Shown here piece after piece: positions 17,721 to 26,416 of a DNA stretch of 64,000 nucleotides. How positions within the stretch are numbered: the stretch's first letter is position 1; the number at the start of each line of letters is the position of its first letter. The notes below the pieces were generated by a model. That model saw only the letters and a program-made list of their open reading frames with translations. It ran no database searches and was not told the DNA's origin. The DNA is from an uncultured Prevotella sp. (GTDB taxonomy: Bacteria > Bacteroidota > Bacteroidia > Bacteroidales > Bacteroidaceae), in contig CADBVZ010000008.1 in NCBI GenBank assembly GCA_902798285.1, forward strand, positions 1 through 64,000, read 5' to 3'. The position numbers were made by a program, and so were the translations under genes.

Positions 17721-18381
17721 GGATATTGATGATTTCGATCTGACCGTCTTCCTTCAGATGCTTACGCAGTTTGGTGATATAAACATCCATTGAACGGGCA
17801 TTGAAATAGTTATCGTCGATCCAGATGGTCTTCAGGGCGAAGTCACGCTGCAGAATCTCATTAGAGTGGCTGCAGAGCAGAGCCAGAAGTTCGTTCTCCT
17901 TAGTGGTAAGCTTGGTCTGCTTATCGCCAATCATGAGCAGCTGCTTCTGGGTATCAAAGGTGAACTTACCGATGTGATAAACGGTTGACTCCTTGTTCTT
18001 CTTACCCTTGGTACGACGCAGGATGGCCTCAATACGGAATACAAGCTCCTCCATTGAGAAGGGTTTGGTGATATAGTCATCGGCACCAAGCTTGAAGCCC
18101 TCGAGGATATCCTCCTTCAGCGTCTTAGCAGTCAGGAAGATAATGGGCACATCGGCATTGGCGGCACGAATCTCCTGAGCCAGTGTGAAGCCGTCCTTCT
18201 TAGGCATCATCACATCGAGCACGCAAATGTCGAACTTGGCTTTGAGGAAAGCCTTGAAGCCTGCCTCACCGTCGGCGCAGAGTTCTGCTACATAGCCTTT
18301 GGCCTGCAAATACTCACGGAGCAGCATTCCGAGGTTCTCATCGTCCTCGCAAAGCAAGATTTTCAACTTTTCTTCATTCAT
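17680..18381 (-). CDS. rprY: OmpR-family response regulator RprY
   Basis: Two-component transcription factor: receiver domain (1-120) with phosphoacceptor Asp56 in VLDVMMP, acidic pair in CEDDEN, and Lys in ITKPFS, then a winged-helix OmpR/PhoB DNA-binding domain (about 130-230, ending INIHGKGYKLI). 233 residues matches Bacteroides RprY. Its partner kinase RprX is encoded just upstream, 132 bases away; the gap holds a heptanucleotide repeat. RprXY was first found in B. fragilis; its RprY homologue in Porphyromonas gingivalis controls stress and sodium-pump genes. Confidence 0.93.
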   Translation of the reverse strand: MNEEKLKILLCEDDENLGMLLREYLQAKGYVAELCADGEAGFKAFLKAKFDICVLDVMMPKKDGFTLAQEIRAANADVPIIFLTAKTLKEDILEGFKLGADDYITKPFSMEELVFRIEAILRRTKGKKNKESTVYHIGKFTFDTQKQLLMIGDKQTKLTTKENELLALLCSHSNEILQRDFALKTIWIDDNYFNARSMDVYITKLRKHLKEDGQIEIINIHGKGYKLITPEEE

Positions 18382-18394
18382 AATCTTTTGTTTT

Positions 18395-18430
18395 TAGAGG
18401 TGAGTGGTTAGAGGTTAGAGGTTAGAGATT
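18395..18430 (-). repeat. Heptanucleotide repeat between rprX and rprY
   Basis: GAGGTGA-GTGGTTA-GAGGTTA-GAGGTTA-type units at 7-base steps, in the 132-bp gap between the kinase and regulator genes. Confidence 0.75.
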
Positions 18431-18513
18431 ACTCTGCTACACCAAATCTCCTCTGAAACGTTTCACCAAAGTTTATACTAATTAATCTATTAAAATTTTA
18501 TCATTCTTGTTGT

Positions 18514-20070
18514 TTAATCCTCCTGCAGGATGGGCAGCGAGATGGTGAAGGTGGTACCCTTGCCGAGTTCACTCTCACACTTGATTTCGCCTTCATGGAG
18601 GTTGATGATCTTCTTGACATAAGCCAGACCAAGGCCGAAGCCCTTGACATCGTGGACATTACCTGTATGAACGCGATAGAACTTATCGAAGATCTTCTTG
18701 ACGTTCTCCTTCTTAATGCCCAGACCTGTATCGCGGATGCTGAAGCAGAGATGGCCCTTATCGTTCCATGTACGAATATAAATATCGAGCGGCTGCTCTG
18801 GTTTGCGATACTTCACAGCGTTGTCCATGAGGTTGGTAATGGCATTCTGGAAATGCACTTCATCGACATAGATGGCAGAGTCGACTGCCTCGATTTCAGT
18901 ATAGATTTTACCACCTGTATGCTCCACACGGAGGGAGAACGAGCCTGCGATTGATTCCAGTAACTCATTGAGATCCAACTCCTTCTTCTTAAATGATGCA
19001 GTTTTCCTATCGAACATCGACATCTGAAGAACCTTCTCCACCAGGAAGCGCAGGCGCTTCGATTCGTCGTTGATAACACCACCCAGATGCTGAAGCATCG
19101 ACGGACTCTTAGTCACACTTTCATCGTTGAGCATCTGTGCTGCAAGCGAGATACTGGATATCGGCGTCTTCAACTCGTGGGTCATGTTATTAATGAAGTC
19201 GTTCTTGATTTCAGAATAGCGCTTCTGGCGGAAGATGACCACGATGGTGAAGATAAACGTGATGAGCAGCACGAGCGTAAAAATCATGGCTGGAATCATG
19301 AAACGTACACTCGAGAAGATATAAGAGCTCATATCAGGGAAGTGGATCTTCACCACACCCATCTTCGACGAAGGGTCGTTACGGAACAAAGTCTGCTTAT
19401 AGGTATGCTCCTCACCCTCCTCGCTATAGTCTGGGCAACGATATACCTCACGTCCATCGGCCGTCTCCACACGGAAGTGGTAAGGGATGTTGATACCATT
19501 GTTCATCAGTTCGGCACGAATGTCCTGATCGAGGAGCTTGAAGTTGATGCGCTCCTTCAGAGGACGATCGGAGGCAGTATAGAGGATGTTATAAACCACC
19601 TCGTCGAGCAGAGCCTTCTGGTAGACATAGCGATTACGTACAATCTCCTGCAACGACTTCGAAGCCTCGGAGATGGAGTTCTTATCAGTACGCAGAATCA
19701 TGGCCTTGGGCACATTGGCGGGCTTGATAGCAAAGGTCTTCAGCTCGAAACTAGAGTATACAGTACCATCGTCGGCAGCCACAGCAAACTGATGAGAGTG
19801 CTTGATGGTGCCATCGAGACCATCAACCATAACAGAGTCCTGCTTAAAGGCCTTACGTTCTGTTTCCTTTACATCTTTTTCCAGATAACGGAGTGTCTCA
19901 TTCATCTCAAGGTTTCGAGATGCCTGATAGAGGCTACGGTTCACGGACTCATCGAACTGTTCCTTCTTCATCTTCGCCATCTCCTCGATATAGGAAAGCT
20001 GAAGCCAAAGAAGACCTACAAACGAAAGTCCCATGACTATTGCTATGATCCAAATCGTACTTTTCTTCAT
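18514..20070 (-). CDS. rprX: Sensor histidine kinase RprX
   Basis: Membrane sensor kinase that should phosphorylate RprY. Residues 5-24 form the first membrane helix, followed by a periplasmic sensor domain of about 210 residues, a second helix (about 250-275, MIPAMIFTLVLLITFIF), then HisKA with His298 in NNMTHELKTP and HATPase_c with N box NLMDNAVKYR, DTGLGIK and GFGLGLAYV. All catalytic motifs are intact. 518 residues matches the Bacteroides protein. A perfect -7 box ends 9 bases before the ATG, implying a nearly leaderless mRNA. Confidence 0.92.
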   Translation of the reverse strand: MKKSTIWIIAIVMGLSFVGLLWLQLSYIEEMAKMKKEQFDESVNRSLYQASRNLEMNETLRYLEKDVKETERKAFKQDSVMVDGLDGTIKHSHQFAVAADDGTVYSSFELKTFAIKPANVPKAMILRTDKNSISEASKSLQEIVRNRYVYQKALLDEVVYNILYTASDRPLKERINFKLLDQDIRAELMNNGINIPYHFRVETADGREVYRCPDYSEEGEEHTYKQTLFRNDPSSKMGVVKIHFPDMSSYIFSSVRFMIPAMIFTLVLLITFIFTIVVIFRQKRYSEIKNDFINNMTHELKTPISSISLAAQMLNDESVTKSPSMLQHLGGVINDESKRLRFLVEKVLQMSMFDRKTASFKKKELDLNELLESIAGSFSLRVEHTGGKIYTEIEAVDSAIYVDEVHFQNAITNLMDNAVKYRKPEQPLDIYIRTWNDKGHLCFSIRDTGLGIKKENVKKIFDKFYRVHTGNVHDVKGFGLGLAYVKKIINLHEGEIKCESELGKGTTFTISLPILQED

Positions 20071-20078
20071 ATCAACGG

Positions 20079-20086
20079 CAAAGGTA
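20079..20086 (-). promoter_or_regulatory. -7 box for rprXY
   Basis: Minus strand TACCTTTG, only 8 bases separate it from the rprX ATG at 20070. Transcription would begin within a few bases of the start codon. Confidence 0.6.
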
Positions 20087-20184
20087 AGGCATTTCTTAAA
20101 TACAAAGCACTATTATGTTAATTATTTCGACGATATTTTACTAAATTAACAGATATTGCATTTATGGTTGCAGTATTTTAAATA

Positions 20185-20220
20185 ATGAATCCCCGTTGCA
20201 AGTCTGCAACGGGGATTCAT
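20185..20220 (-). terminator. Terminator-like hairpin after the EF-G2 gene
   Basis: Perfect 16-bp stem (20185-20200 with 20205-20220) and a 4-nt loop. The following minus-strand sequence is AT-rich (ATTATTTAAAATA) rather than a pure U-run, but the stem strength and position 20 bases after the stop codon make it a likely terminator. Confidence 0.8.
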
Positions 20221-20240
20221 CTTAATATATTCAGAAAGGA

Positions 20241-22400
20241 TTAATCTTCTTCCTTCATCTCTTCCTCATGCTGCTTGATCAGAGCCTGCTGGATATCGTT
20301 CGGCACGAGCTCATAGCTTGAGAAACTGGTTGTGAACGAAGCACGTCCACCAGTGATAGAACTCAGGGCGATAGAGTAGCTGGAGAGTTCCTTGAGAGGA
20401 ATCTTGGCAGAGAGTTTCTGATAGCCTGCCTCAGAATCCATACCCATGATGATGGCACGACGACCCTGGAGGTCACTCATTACATCACCCATGTAGTCGC
20501 CAGGAACGAGCACCTCGAGATCGTAGATAGGCTCAAGCACCTTAGGACCGGCCTCCTTGAAGGCAGCAGAGAAGGCGTTACGAGCAGCCAGCATGAACGA
20601 AAGCTCGTTAGAGTCAACTGGGTGCATCTTACCATCGTAAACAATCACACGAACGTCGCGAGCATAAGAACCTGTCAATGGGCCCTGCTCCATACGCTCC
20701 ATAACACCCTTCAGGATGGCAGGCATGAAACGGAGGTCGATAGCACCACCAACAACTGAGTTGATGAAGACGAGCTTACCACCCCACTCCAGATCAATCT
20801 CTTCCTTACCCTTGATGTTCATCTTGAACTCCTGGCCGTTGATCTTGAATGATGTAGGATCGGGCATACCCTCAGTGTAAGGCTCCACAATCAGATGAAC
20901 CTCACCGAACTGACCTGCACCACCCGACTGCTTCTTATGACGATAGTCGGCACGAGCCATCTTAGTAATCGTCTCACGATACGGAATCTTCGGCTCGATA
21001 TACTCGATCTGGATCTTCTCGTTGTTCTCCATACGCCACTTCAAGGTGCGCAGGTGGAATTCACCCTGACCATGAACGATAATCTGACGGAGCTCCTTCG
21101 ACTGCTCAACTACCCATGTGGGATCCTCCTGGCGCATCTTCTGCAGAGCTGCCATCATCTTCTCGGTCTCAGCCTCATTAACGGCCTTAATGGCACGAGA
21201 GAATTTAGAGTTAGGATACTTAATGAAGTTGAACTTATTCTCTACATCCTTACCATTCAGGGTGTTACCAGTCTTTACATCCTTCAGCTTCACAGTACAG
21301 CCGATATCACCAGCACGCAACTCGTCAACCTGAATACGGTTGGCACCTGCACAAGCATAAAGGGTACCGATACGCTCCTTAGAACCACGATCAGCATTGG
21401 TCAGATCGTCGCCACTCTTTACAACACCACTCATTACCTTGAAGTAGCTTACCTCACCGATATGGGGCTCAACACCAGTCTTGAAGAAATAGAGAGAGGT
21501 AGGTGCAGAAGCATCGGCAGGAATATCCTTACCGGCTGCATTCTGGATAACAGGCATCTCACTTACGAAAGGAACCACGTTGCCGAGGAACTCCATCAAG
21601 CGGCGAACACCCATGTCGCGACCAGCGCAAACACAGAATACAGGGAAGATAGAACGTGTAACCAGACCCTTACGGATACCCTCACGCATCTCATCCTCGC
21701 TGAGGTCCTCGCTCTCGAAGAACTTCTCCATCAGTGTGTCATCGCCAGCGGCAGCAGCCTCAACGAGGGCAGCCTTCCACTCCTTGGCCTTCTCCAACTG
21801 ATCGGCAGGAATATCCTCGATGATAGGAGCACCACCCTCGGGCTTCCAAGAGTACTTCTTCATCAGCAGTACGTCGATAACGCTGTTGAATCCAGCACCA
21901 GTAGCAATAGGATACTGAACGGGAACACAGTTAGGACCATAAACATCCTTCAGCTGAGAAAGAATCTGGTCGAAATCGCAGTTATCGCGATCCAGCTGAT
22001 TAACGAGGAAGATAACGGGTTTCTTCAGTTTCTCTGTGTTGCGGAAAGCATTCATCGTTCCTACCTCAGGACCATACTGGCCATTGATGAGGATGACAGC
22101 CTGATCGGTCACGTTCATAGCGGTAATTGAACCTCCTACGAAGTCGTCACTTCCTGGACAGTCAATGATGTTGAGCTTCTTGTTATTCCACTCTACATGA
22201 AAAACAGTTGAGAACACCGAGTAGCCATATTCCTGTTCAACAGGGAAATAATCGCTCATGGTGTTCTTACTCTCTACGCTACCGCGGCGCTTAATGATGC
22301 CAGCTTCGTAGACCATTGACTCGGCAAGAGTAGTCTTGCCGCTACCCGCACTGCCAATGAGTGCAATGTTTTTGATTTCGTTTGTCTGATAAACTTTCAT
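20241..22400 (-). CDS. fusA2: EF-G paralogue (EF-G2 type)
   Basis: 719-residue five-domain translocase resembling EF-G but not the housekeeping form. The P-loop is GSAGSGKT (16-23) instead of GHIDAGKT; the G3 motif is DCPGS (80-84), replacing the canonical DTPGH whose His positions the hydrolytic water; switch I has EQEYGYSV instead of ERGITI; G4 is NQLD (134-137). Domain IV (RADYRHKKQSGGAGQFGEV) and V are well kept, so ribosome translocation is plausible. Bacteroides thetaiotaomicron EF-G2 is reported to lack GTPase activity and to act during starvation; orthology with it is inferred. The upstream -7-like sequence TACCTTAG (22444-22451) is off-consensus. Confidence 0.88.
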   Translation of the reverse strand: MKVYQTNEIKNIALIGSAGSGKTTLAESMVYEAGIIKRRGSVESKNTMSDYFPVEQEYGYSVFSTVFHVEWNNKKLNIIDCPGSDDFVGGSITAMNVTDQAVILINGQYGPEVGTMNAFRNTEKLKKPVIFLVNQLDRDNCDFDQILSQLKDVYGPNCVPVQYPIATGAGFNSVIDVLLMKKYSWKPEGGAPIIEDIPADQLEKAKEWKAALVEAAAAGDDTLMEKFFESEDLSEDEMREGIRKGLVTRSIFPVFCVCAGRDMGVRRLMEFLGNVVPFVSEMPVIQNAAGKDIPADASAPTSLYFFKTGVEPHIGEVSYFKVMSGVVKSGDDLTNADRGSKERIGTLYACAGANRIQVDELRAGDIGCTVKLKDVKTGNTLNGKDVENKFNFIKYPNSKFSRAIKAVNEAETEKMMAALQKMRQEDPTWVVEQSKELRQIIVHGQGEFHLRTLKWRMENNEKIQIEYIEPKIPYRETITKMARADYRHKKQSGGAGQFGEVHLIVEPYTEGMPDPTSFKINGQEFKMNIKGKEEIDLEWGGKLVFINSVVGGAIDLRFMPAILKGVMERMEQGPLTGSYARDVRVIVYDGKMHPVDSNELSFMLAARNAFSAAFKEAGPKVLEPIYDLEVLVPGDYMGDVMSDLQGRRAIIMGMDSEAGYQKLSAKIPLKELSSYSIALSSITGGRASFTTSFSSYELVPNDIQQALIKQHEEEMKEED

Positions 22401-22481
22401 ATCAATTTTGGTTTTAGGATAAATATTTCAGTCTAAGCGGGGACTAAGGTAGTTATTTTTGAGGAAATAGCCAAAAGATTC

Positions 22482-22512
22482 TTGGAAATATTAAACTAAA
22501 TTAGTACTTTTG
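22482..22512 (+). promoter_or_regulatory. Promoter of hemW
   Basis: -7 box TACTTTTG at 22505-22512 and TTGG at 22482-22485 separated by 19 bases, the expected Bacteroidota spacing. The ATG at 22521 is 8 bases after the box, so the mRNA should be leaderless or nearly so. Confidence 0.6.
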
Positions 22513-22520
22513 CCCCCAAT

Positions 22521-23681
22521 ATGGCAGGAATCTATATTCATATACCTTTTTGCAGGAGCCGTTGCATCTATTGCGGTTTCTATTCCACGACAGGGTTAGA
22601 ACTCCGTCAGCGGTATGTAGATGCGCTATGCAAGGAAATGATGATAAGAGGTGAGAAGCTAGAGGTAAGTGGTGAGAGAATAGATATTGAGACCATCTAT
22701 TTCGGAGGGGGAACACCCAGCCAATTAACGATTCCACAACTGAATCAGCTCCTTATATATATTAATAAGGTATATTCTCTCACCTCTCACCACTCACCTC
22801 TCACCTCTACAGAGATCACTATTGAGGTAAATCCTGACGATGTAACCCCAGAATACGCCACTGCAATAAAGCAACTCGGTGTGAATAGGGTAAGCATGGG
22901 AGCACAAACCTTTGACAACCGTCGTCTGCGATTCCTGAATCGTCGCCATACAGCCGAACAAGTGTCTGAGGCCGTAAAGATACTCCGTCAGGCAGGCATA
23001 CAGAATATCAGCATCGACCTGATGTACGGTTTTCCTGACGAAACGCTGGAGGATTTGGATGCCGACATCACCCAAGCCCTAGCGCTCGACGTAGAGCATA
23101 TTTCTTCTTACTGTTTGATGTATGAAGAAGGAACCCCACTCTATCGGCTGTTGGAAGAGGGCAAGGTTTCGGAAACCGATGAAGAGTTGGAGCGACAGAT
23201 GTACTATCATCTCATAGACCGACTGGAAGCTGCTGGTTATGAACACTACGAAATATCCAACTTTGCACGACCTAGCTTCCGCAGCCGACATAACTCGTCG
23301 TACTGGAATCTGACTCCTTACATCGGTCTCGGCGCTGCAGCTCACTCCTTTGACGGTAAAGCCTATCGCCGTTGGAATATCAGCGACATCCGACAGTATA
23401 TAGAGGGCATAGAGAATGGTCAACCACGTTTTGAGGAGGAACTGCTTGATGAGAACACCCGCTATAATGACATGCTGACTGTAGCTCTGCGCACCAATGA
23501 AGGCCTCGACCTGAACAAACTCTCAGATTACTATAGGAACTATTGTATTCGCGAAGCCCAACACTACATCAACGATGGACTATTGCAGCTCTCACCAAAA
23601 GGTCATCTACATCTAACCCGTATTGGTCTGTTCGTCAGCGATATGATTATCAGCGACCTGATGCTTATTGAAGACGTTTGA
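22521..23681 (+). CDS. hemW: Heme chaperone HemW (radical SAM)
   Basis: HemN-like radical SAM protein thought to insert heme into respiratory targets rather than oxidise coproporphyrinogen. Cluster ligands are Cys11, Cys15 and Cys18 (CRSRCIYCGF); the fourth Cys of true HemN is absent, Phe taking its place. IYFGGGTPS (SAM site) and the HemW C-terminal domain are present. Two heptanucleotide repeats are translated in frame: residues 43-54 (RGEKLEVSGERI) and 85-96 (YSLTSHHSPLTS), in opposite orientation on either side of IYFGGGTPS. Length 386 exceeds most HemW by about those insertions. The 3' end overlaps the convergent gene by 17 bases. Confidence 0.93.
   Translation: MAGIYIHIPFCRSRCIYCGFYSTTGLELRQRYVDALCKEMMIRGEKLEVSGERIDIETIYFGGGTPSQLTIPQLNQLLIYINKVYSLTSHHSPLTSTEITIEVNPDDVTPEYATAIKQLGVNRVSMGAQTFDNRRLRFLNRRHTAEQVSEAVKILRQAGIQNISIDLMYGFPDETLEDLDADITQALALDVEHISSYCLMYEEGTPLYRLLEEGKVSETDEELERQMYYHLIDRLEAAGYEHYEISNFARPSFRSRHNSSYWNLTPYIGLGAAAHSFDGKAYRRWNISDIRQYIEGIENGQPRFEEELLDENTRYNDMLTVALRTNEGLDLNKLSDYYRNYCIREAQHYINDGLLQLSPKGHLHLTRIGLFVSDMIISDLMLIEDV
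22647..22682 (+). repeat. Heptanucleotide repeat inside hemW, copy 1
   Basis: Begins AGAGGTGAGAAGCTAGAGGT and ends GGTGAGAGAATA; nearly the same sequence as the repeat within mtaB (14660-14692). Encodes residues 43-54. Confidence 0.85.
22773..22809 (-). repeat. Heptanucleotide repeat inside hemW, copy 2 (inverted)
   Basis: The minus strand reads GGTGAGA-type units ending GAGAGAATA, so it is inverted with respect to copy 1 and matches the tract at the end of mtaB. It is preceded by an AT-rich TATATATTAATAAGGTATA segment, as at 13675-13690 (reverse sense). Encodes residues 85-96. Confidence 0.85.
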
Positions 23682-24594
23682 TGGCAAAATAATAGTAGGC
23701 TACAAGCAACGGGTAACCTATATAATATAAGGTAGTGATGCTGAACACCACATAATCAACTGCACAGATGGCAGCCAGGCCTCCTAAGTAAAGGATTGCC
23801 TCACCCAAGGGCAGATGCTTTGTCACATCATCGACTGTAGCAATGGAGACAATGACAAGAGCCCACACAGAAGATACAAACAAGCCTAAATGTAATGGCA
23901 AGGCAAAGGGATTGAGCGACGGATGATAATAGAAATGACGCCATGATTCAGGGCCGAATACCTGAATACTGCTATAAATGACAGCCGAAGTAGCCACCAA
24001 CAGACACAATACTGCAGGATAGAACGACGGGATATCATTGAAATGCACAATCTTTGCCCCTAGCCTCATCAATCGTCGCACACCATAGGCAGCAACAATG
24101 ACAACACAGAAAGCCAAGAACACTAACAGATGGACATTTGAGAAGGTATCGATGAACTGACTGATCGGATCATCAGGCGACACCTTGGCCAGCAGTTCGT
24201 TCTCATGTGTCCAACCAAAGGTAAGTTGATCGCGAGCCACTTTCACCCAAATGGAATCAATGGTATCTGATGGTACCGTCATAATATCGGCCACCACAAT
24301 CCGTTCGTTCTTGTGGAGTGTGATCGAGTCCTTCTGTAGTTCCAGTCCCATTGCCTCTATCTCTAAGGATACCACCTCAGGCACGGCCATATCCTCTGGT
24401 TGCTGAGCCACCACCACCAAGGAATCACCCGTTACAACGAAATTATAATTCTGCGTATAGTGATGAGTGGTGTAGAAAGAGATGGAGTCGAGTTGCTGCT
24501 TGGTAAGATCCCAAGCATCTGGCGTTATCGGACCACGATTATAACAAGAAGTAGAGAATAGAATAGTGAATAATGACAAGAGTAATACCCTCAT
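23665..24594 (-). CDS. Lipoprotein with C-terminal membrane helices, unknown function
   Basis: 309-residue protein not recognised as a named family. The start at 24594 gives a lipoprotein signal with lipobox FSTSC; the longer frame to 24645 would add 17 residues encoded by a heptanucleotide repeat and overlap the preceding gene. After the lipobox is an extracytoplasmic region of about 140 residues, then roughly five membrane helices (from LLVFLAFCVVIVAAYG onward), ending at IKRLQ. It is last in a minus-strand run after the U32 gene (28-base gap) and its stop overlaps the hemW 3' end by 17 bases on the opposite strand. Confidence 0.7.
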   Translation of the reverse strand: MRVLLLSLFTILFSTSCYNRGPITPDAWDLTKQQLDSISFYTTHHYTQNYNFVVTGDSLVVVAQQPEDMAVPEVVSLEIEAMGLELQKDSITLHKNERIVVADIMTVPSDTIDSIWVKVARDQLTFGWTHENELLAKVSPDDPISQFIDTFSNVHLLVFLAFCVVIVAAYGVRRLMRLGAKIVHFNDIPSFYPAVLCLLVATSAVIYSSIQVFGPESWRHFYYHPSLNPFALPLHLGLFVSSVWALVIVSIATVDDVTKHLPLGEAILYLGGLAAICAVDYVVFSITTLYYIGYPLLVAYYYFAIKRLQ

Positions 24595-24616
24595 CAATCT
24601 TCTAAACGTATTATGA

Positions 24617-24640
24617 TATCTCTCACCTCTCACTACTATA
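24617..24640 (-). repeat. Heptanucleotide repeat at the U32 gene 3' end
   Basis: On the minus strand GTAGTGAGAGGTGAGAGATA. Short member of the GGTGAGA family; it spans the U32 stop codon and supplies its last residues (SSER). Confidence 0.65.
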
Positions 24641-26407
24641 TACATTCATCTGGCAGCGGGTACAATCAAATTCAAGACGGAAGCGACGGCCATCGCCTAA
24701 TACCAAAGAGAGAGGCTCACGCCAAGTGGGGCGTTTACCACCACGCTTCACACAATAGCCAAGCGAGTATCGCAAACAATGGCGACACTGCATGATAGGT
24801 CCATCACCACCCTTAAGCTCATAGGCCGATAACTCATCGGTACCATAGAAAGCGGCCGATTGATGGTTGGAGATATTATTCAGATAACTAAGTTCTTTTA
24901 CTCCTGGGCAGCCCGCTACCCTAGCCCTCTTTACGTTGTGATTGGTCTGGCTCAACGCATCAATCAGTTGGCGACGCATATCAGAGAGTTGGCTGTTGGG
25001 GATAAAGTAGTTGAAATCTTCAGGCACATCAACCTGAGTACACTCGTAAATGGTATCACCAAGTTTTGAAAGCTGGCGTACCAGATTCTCGCGAGGCGAC
25101 TTCTGTGCCAACTGATGTTCGGCAACGAAATGCACCTTAGCATTGCCAGCACTCAGCTCAAAACCATCATTTACTGCATGCAACGAGATACTTACTGGTA
25201 TCTTACGCGTAGCACTAGGTTTTGAGAGAATCCGTTCAAACTCTTGGTCGTTGTTGCGATAGAGCGACATTCCTGGGCGCAAAGCTGCAGGCATCTTGAA
25301 AGGATAGATACGATTGCCCACTACACGGTTGGCACGAAAGCCTTCGAACTGCCGATCCTGATTCAAAAAGCAGAGTCCATCGCCATTAGCGAAACTGGCT
25401 GTACCAGCCACATTGAATGAGTCGCCACGAATCTCTTTCACTTTACCAACGAACTCGCCAACAGCCTTAGGGGTATCAAATGAAGCAATGCCCGGTTGAC
25501 GTCCATTCATAAAATAGGAGGTATAACCGCGATTGAAAGTGCGGTTCAAATTGGGAGTAAACGTATATTCGCAACGTCCCTTCGATGCACGACAATAGTC
25601 ATCAGGATGCTGACGGATAAAGGCATTCAGACGCTCGCTATAAGCAGCAGTAACGTTCTTCACATAAGCCACATCCTTTAATCTTCCCTCTATCTTAAAT
25701 GACACTGCTCCAGCCTTAATCAGGCGTTCAAGATTATCACTCTGGTTCATATCCTTGAGCGACAACAGATAGCGTTCATGTTCTATCTCTACCCCATCAG
25801 CATCGAACAAGGAGAAACGCATCCTGCAGAACTGAGCACACTCGCCACGATTGGCACTACGCTGAAAACAATGTTGCGAAGCGTAGCAGATGCCTGAATA
25901 ACTAACACAAAGAGCTCCATGTACAAAGACCTCAAGTTCTATATCAGGAACCTCGCTATGTATTTCTGCAATTTCTTCTGCTGAGAGTTCACGAGCCAGA
26001 ACAGCACGCGAGAATCCTATCTGCTGTAACCAGCGTACTTTCTCTACTGTGCGATTGTCAGTCTGAGTAGAGGCATGAATCTCGAAAGGCTTATCCTGCA
26101 TAAACTGCAGCAACCCCATATCCTGCACCAAAACCGCATCTACACCAATCTCTGCCAATTGGTCGATTAAGTGATGGACCTCGTCGAGTTCATTATCATA
26201 GACAATGGTATTGAGTGTAACATAGATCTTAACGCCAAAAGGATGGGCATAAGAGCATAACTGACGAATATCATCCAGACTGTTGCCTGCTGCAGCTCGC
26301 GCTCCAAAATGAGGAGCCCCAATATATACAGCATCGGCACCGTGGTCGATAGCCGCGATGCCACATGCTAAATTCTTTGCCGGAGCCAACAGTTCTAATG
26401 GAGTCAA
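24623..26407 (-). CDS. U32 family protein, RlhA-like
   Basis: 594-residue U32 protein. N-terminal LELLAPAKNLACGIAAIDHGADAVYIG and the Cys-containing region (CYASQHCFQRSANRGECAQ, kept here as a pattern) match the U32 signature of YegQ/RlhA-type proteins. E. coli RlhA carries out prephenate-dependent hydroxylation of 23S rRNA C2501 with a probable Fe-S cluster; the peptidase name is historical. The C-terminal part has a second Cys group (CRHCLRYSLGYC, CTRC) that may bind a metal. It lies 9 bases after metA and belongs to the minus-strand run. The rRNA role is inferred from the family. Confidence 0.85.
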   Translation of the reverse strand: MTPLELLAPAKNLACGIAAIDHGADAVYIGAPHFGARAAAGNSLDDIRQLCSYAHPFGVKIYVTLNTIVYDNELDEVHHLIDQLAEIGVDAVLVQDMGLLQFMQDKPFEIHASTQTDNRTVEKVRWLQQIGFSRAVLARELSAEEIAEIHSEVPDIELEVFVHGALCVSYSGICYASQHCFQRSANRGECAQFCRMRFSLFDADGVEIEHERYLLSLKDMNQSDNLERLIKAGAVSFKIEGRLKDVAYVKNVTAAYSERLNAFIRQHPDDYCRASKGRCEYTFTPNLNRTFNRGYTSYFMNGRQPGIASFDTPKAVGEFVGKVKEIRGDSFNVAGTASFANGDGLCFLNQDRQFEGFRANRVVGNRIYPFKMPAALRPGMSLYRNNDQEFERILSKPSATRKIPVSISLHAVNDGFELSAGNAKVHFVAEHQLAQKSPRENLVRQLSKLGDTIYECTQVDVPEDFNYFIPNSQLSDMRRQLIDALSQTNHNVKRARVAGCPGVKELSYLNNISNHQSAAFYGTDELSAYELKGGDGPIMQCRHCLRYSLGYCVKRGGKRPTWREPLSLVLGDGRRFRLEFDCTRCQMNVYSSER

Positions 26408-26416
26408 TGCCTAATA

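Noticed and set aside
19087..20121. 344-residue plus-strand ORF opposite rprX
   Set aside because: Antisense shadow with His/Ile/Leu-rich composition; rprX is a clear kinase.
20895..22130. 411-residue plus-strand ORF opposite the EF-G2 gene
   Set aside because: Antisense to a well-conserved gene, low-complexity Leu/Thr composition, no start signal or family; a shadow of GC-biased codons.
23665..24645. Longer start at 24645 for the membrane lipoprotein
   Set aside because: The added N-terminus is encoded by a heptamer repeat and overlaps the U32 gene; it would also bury the lipobox.
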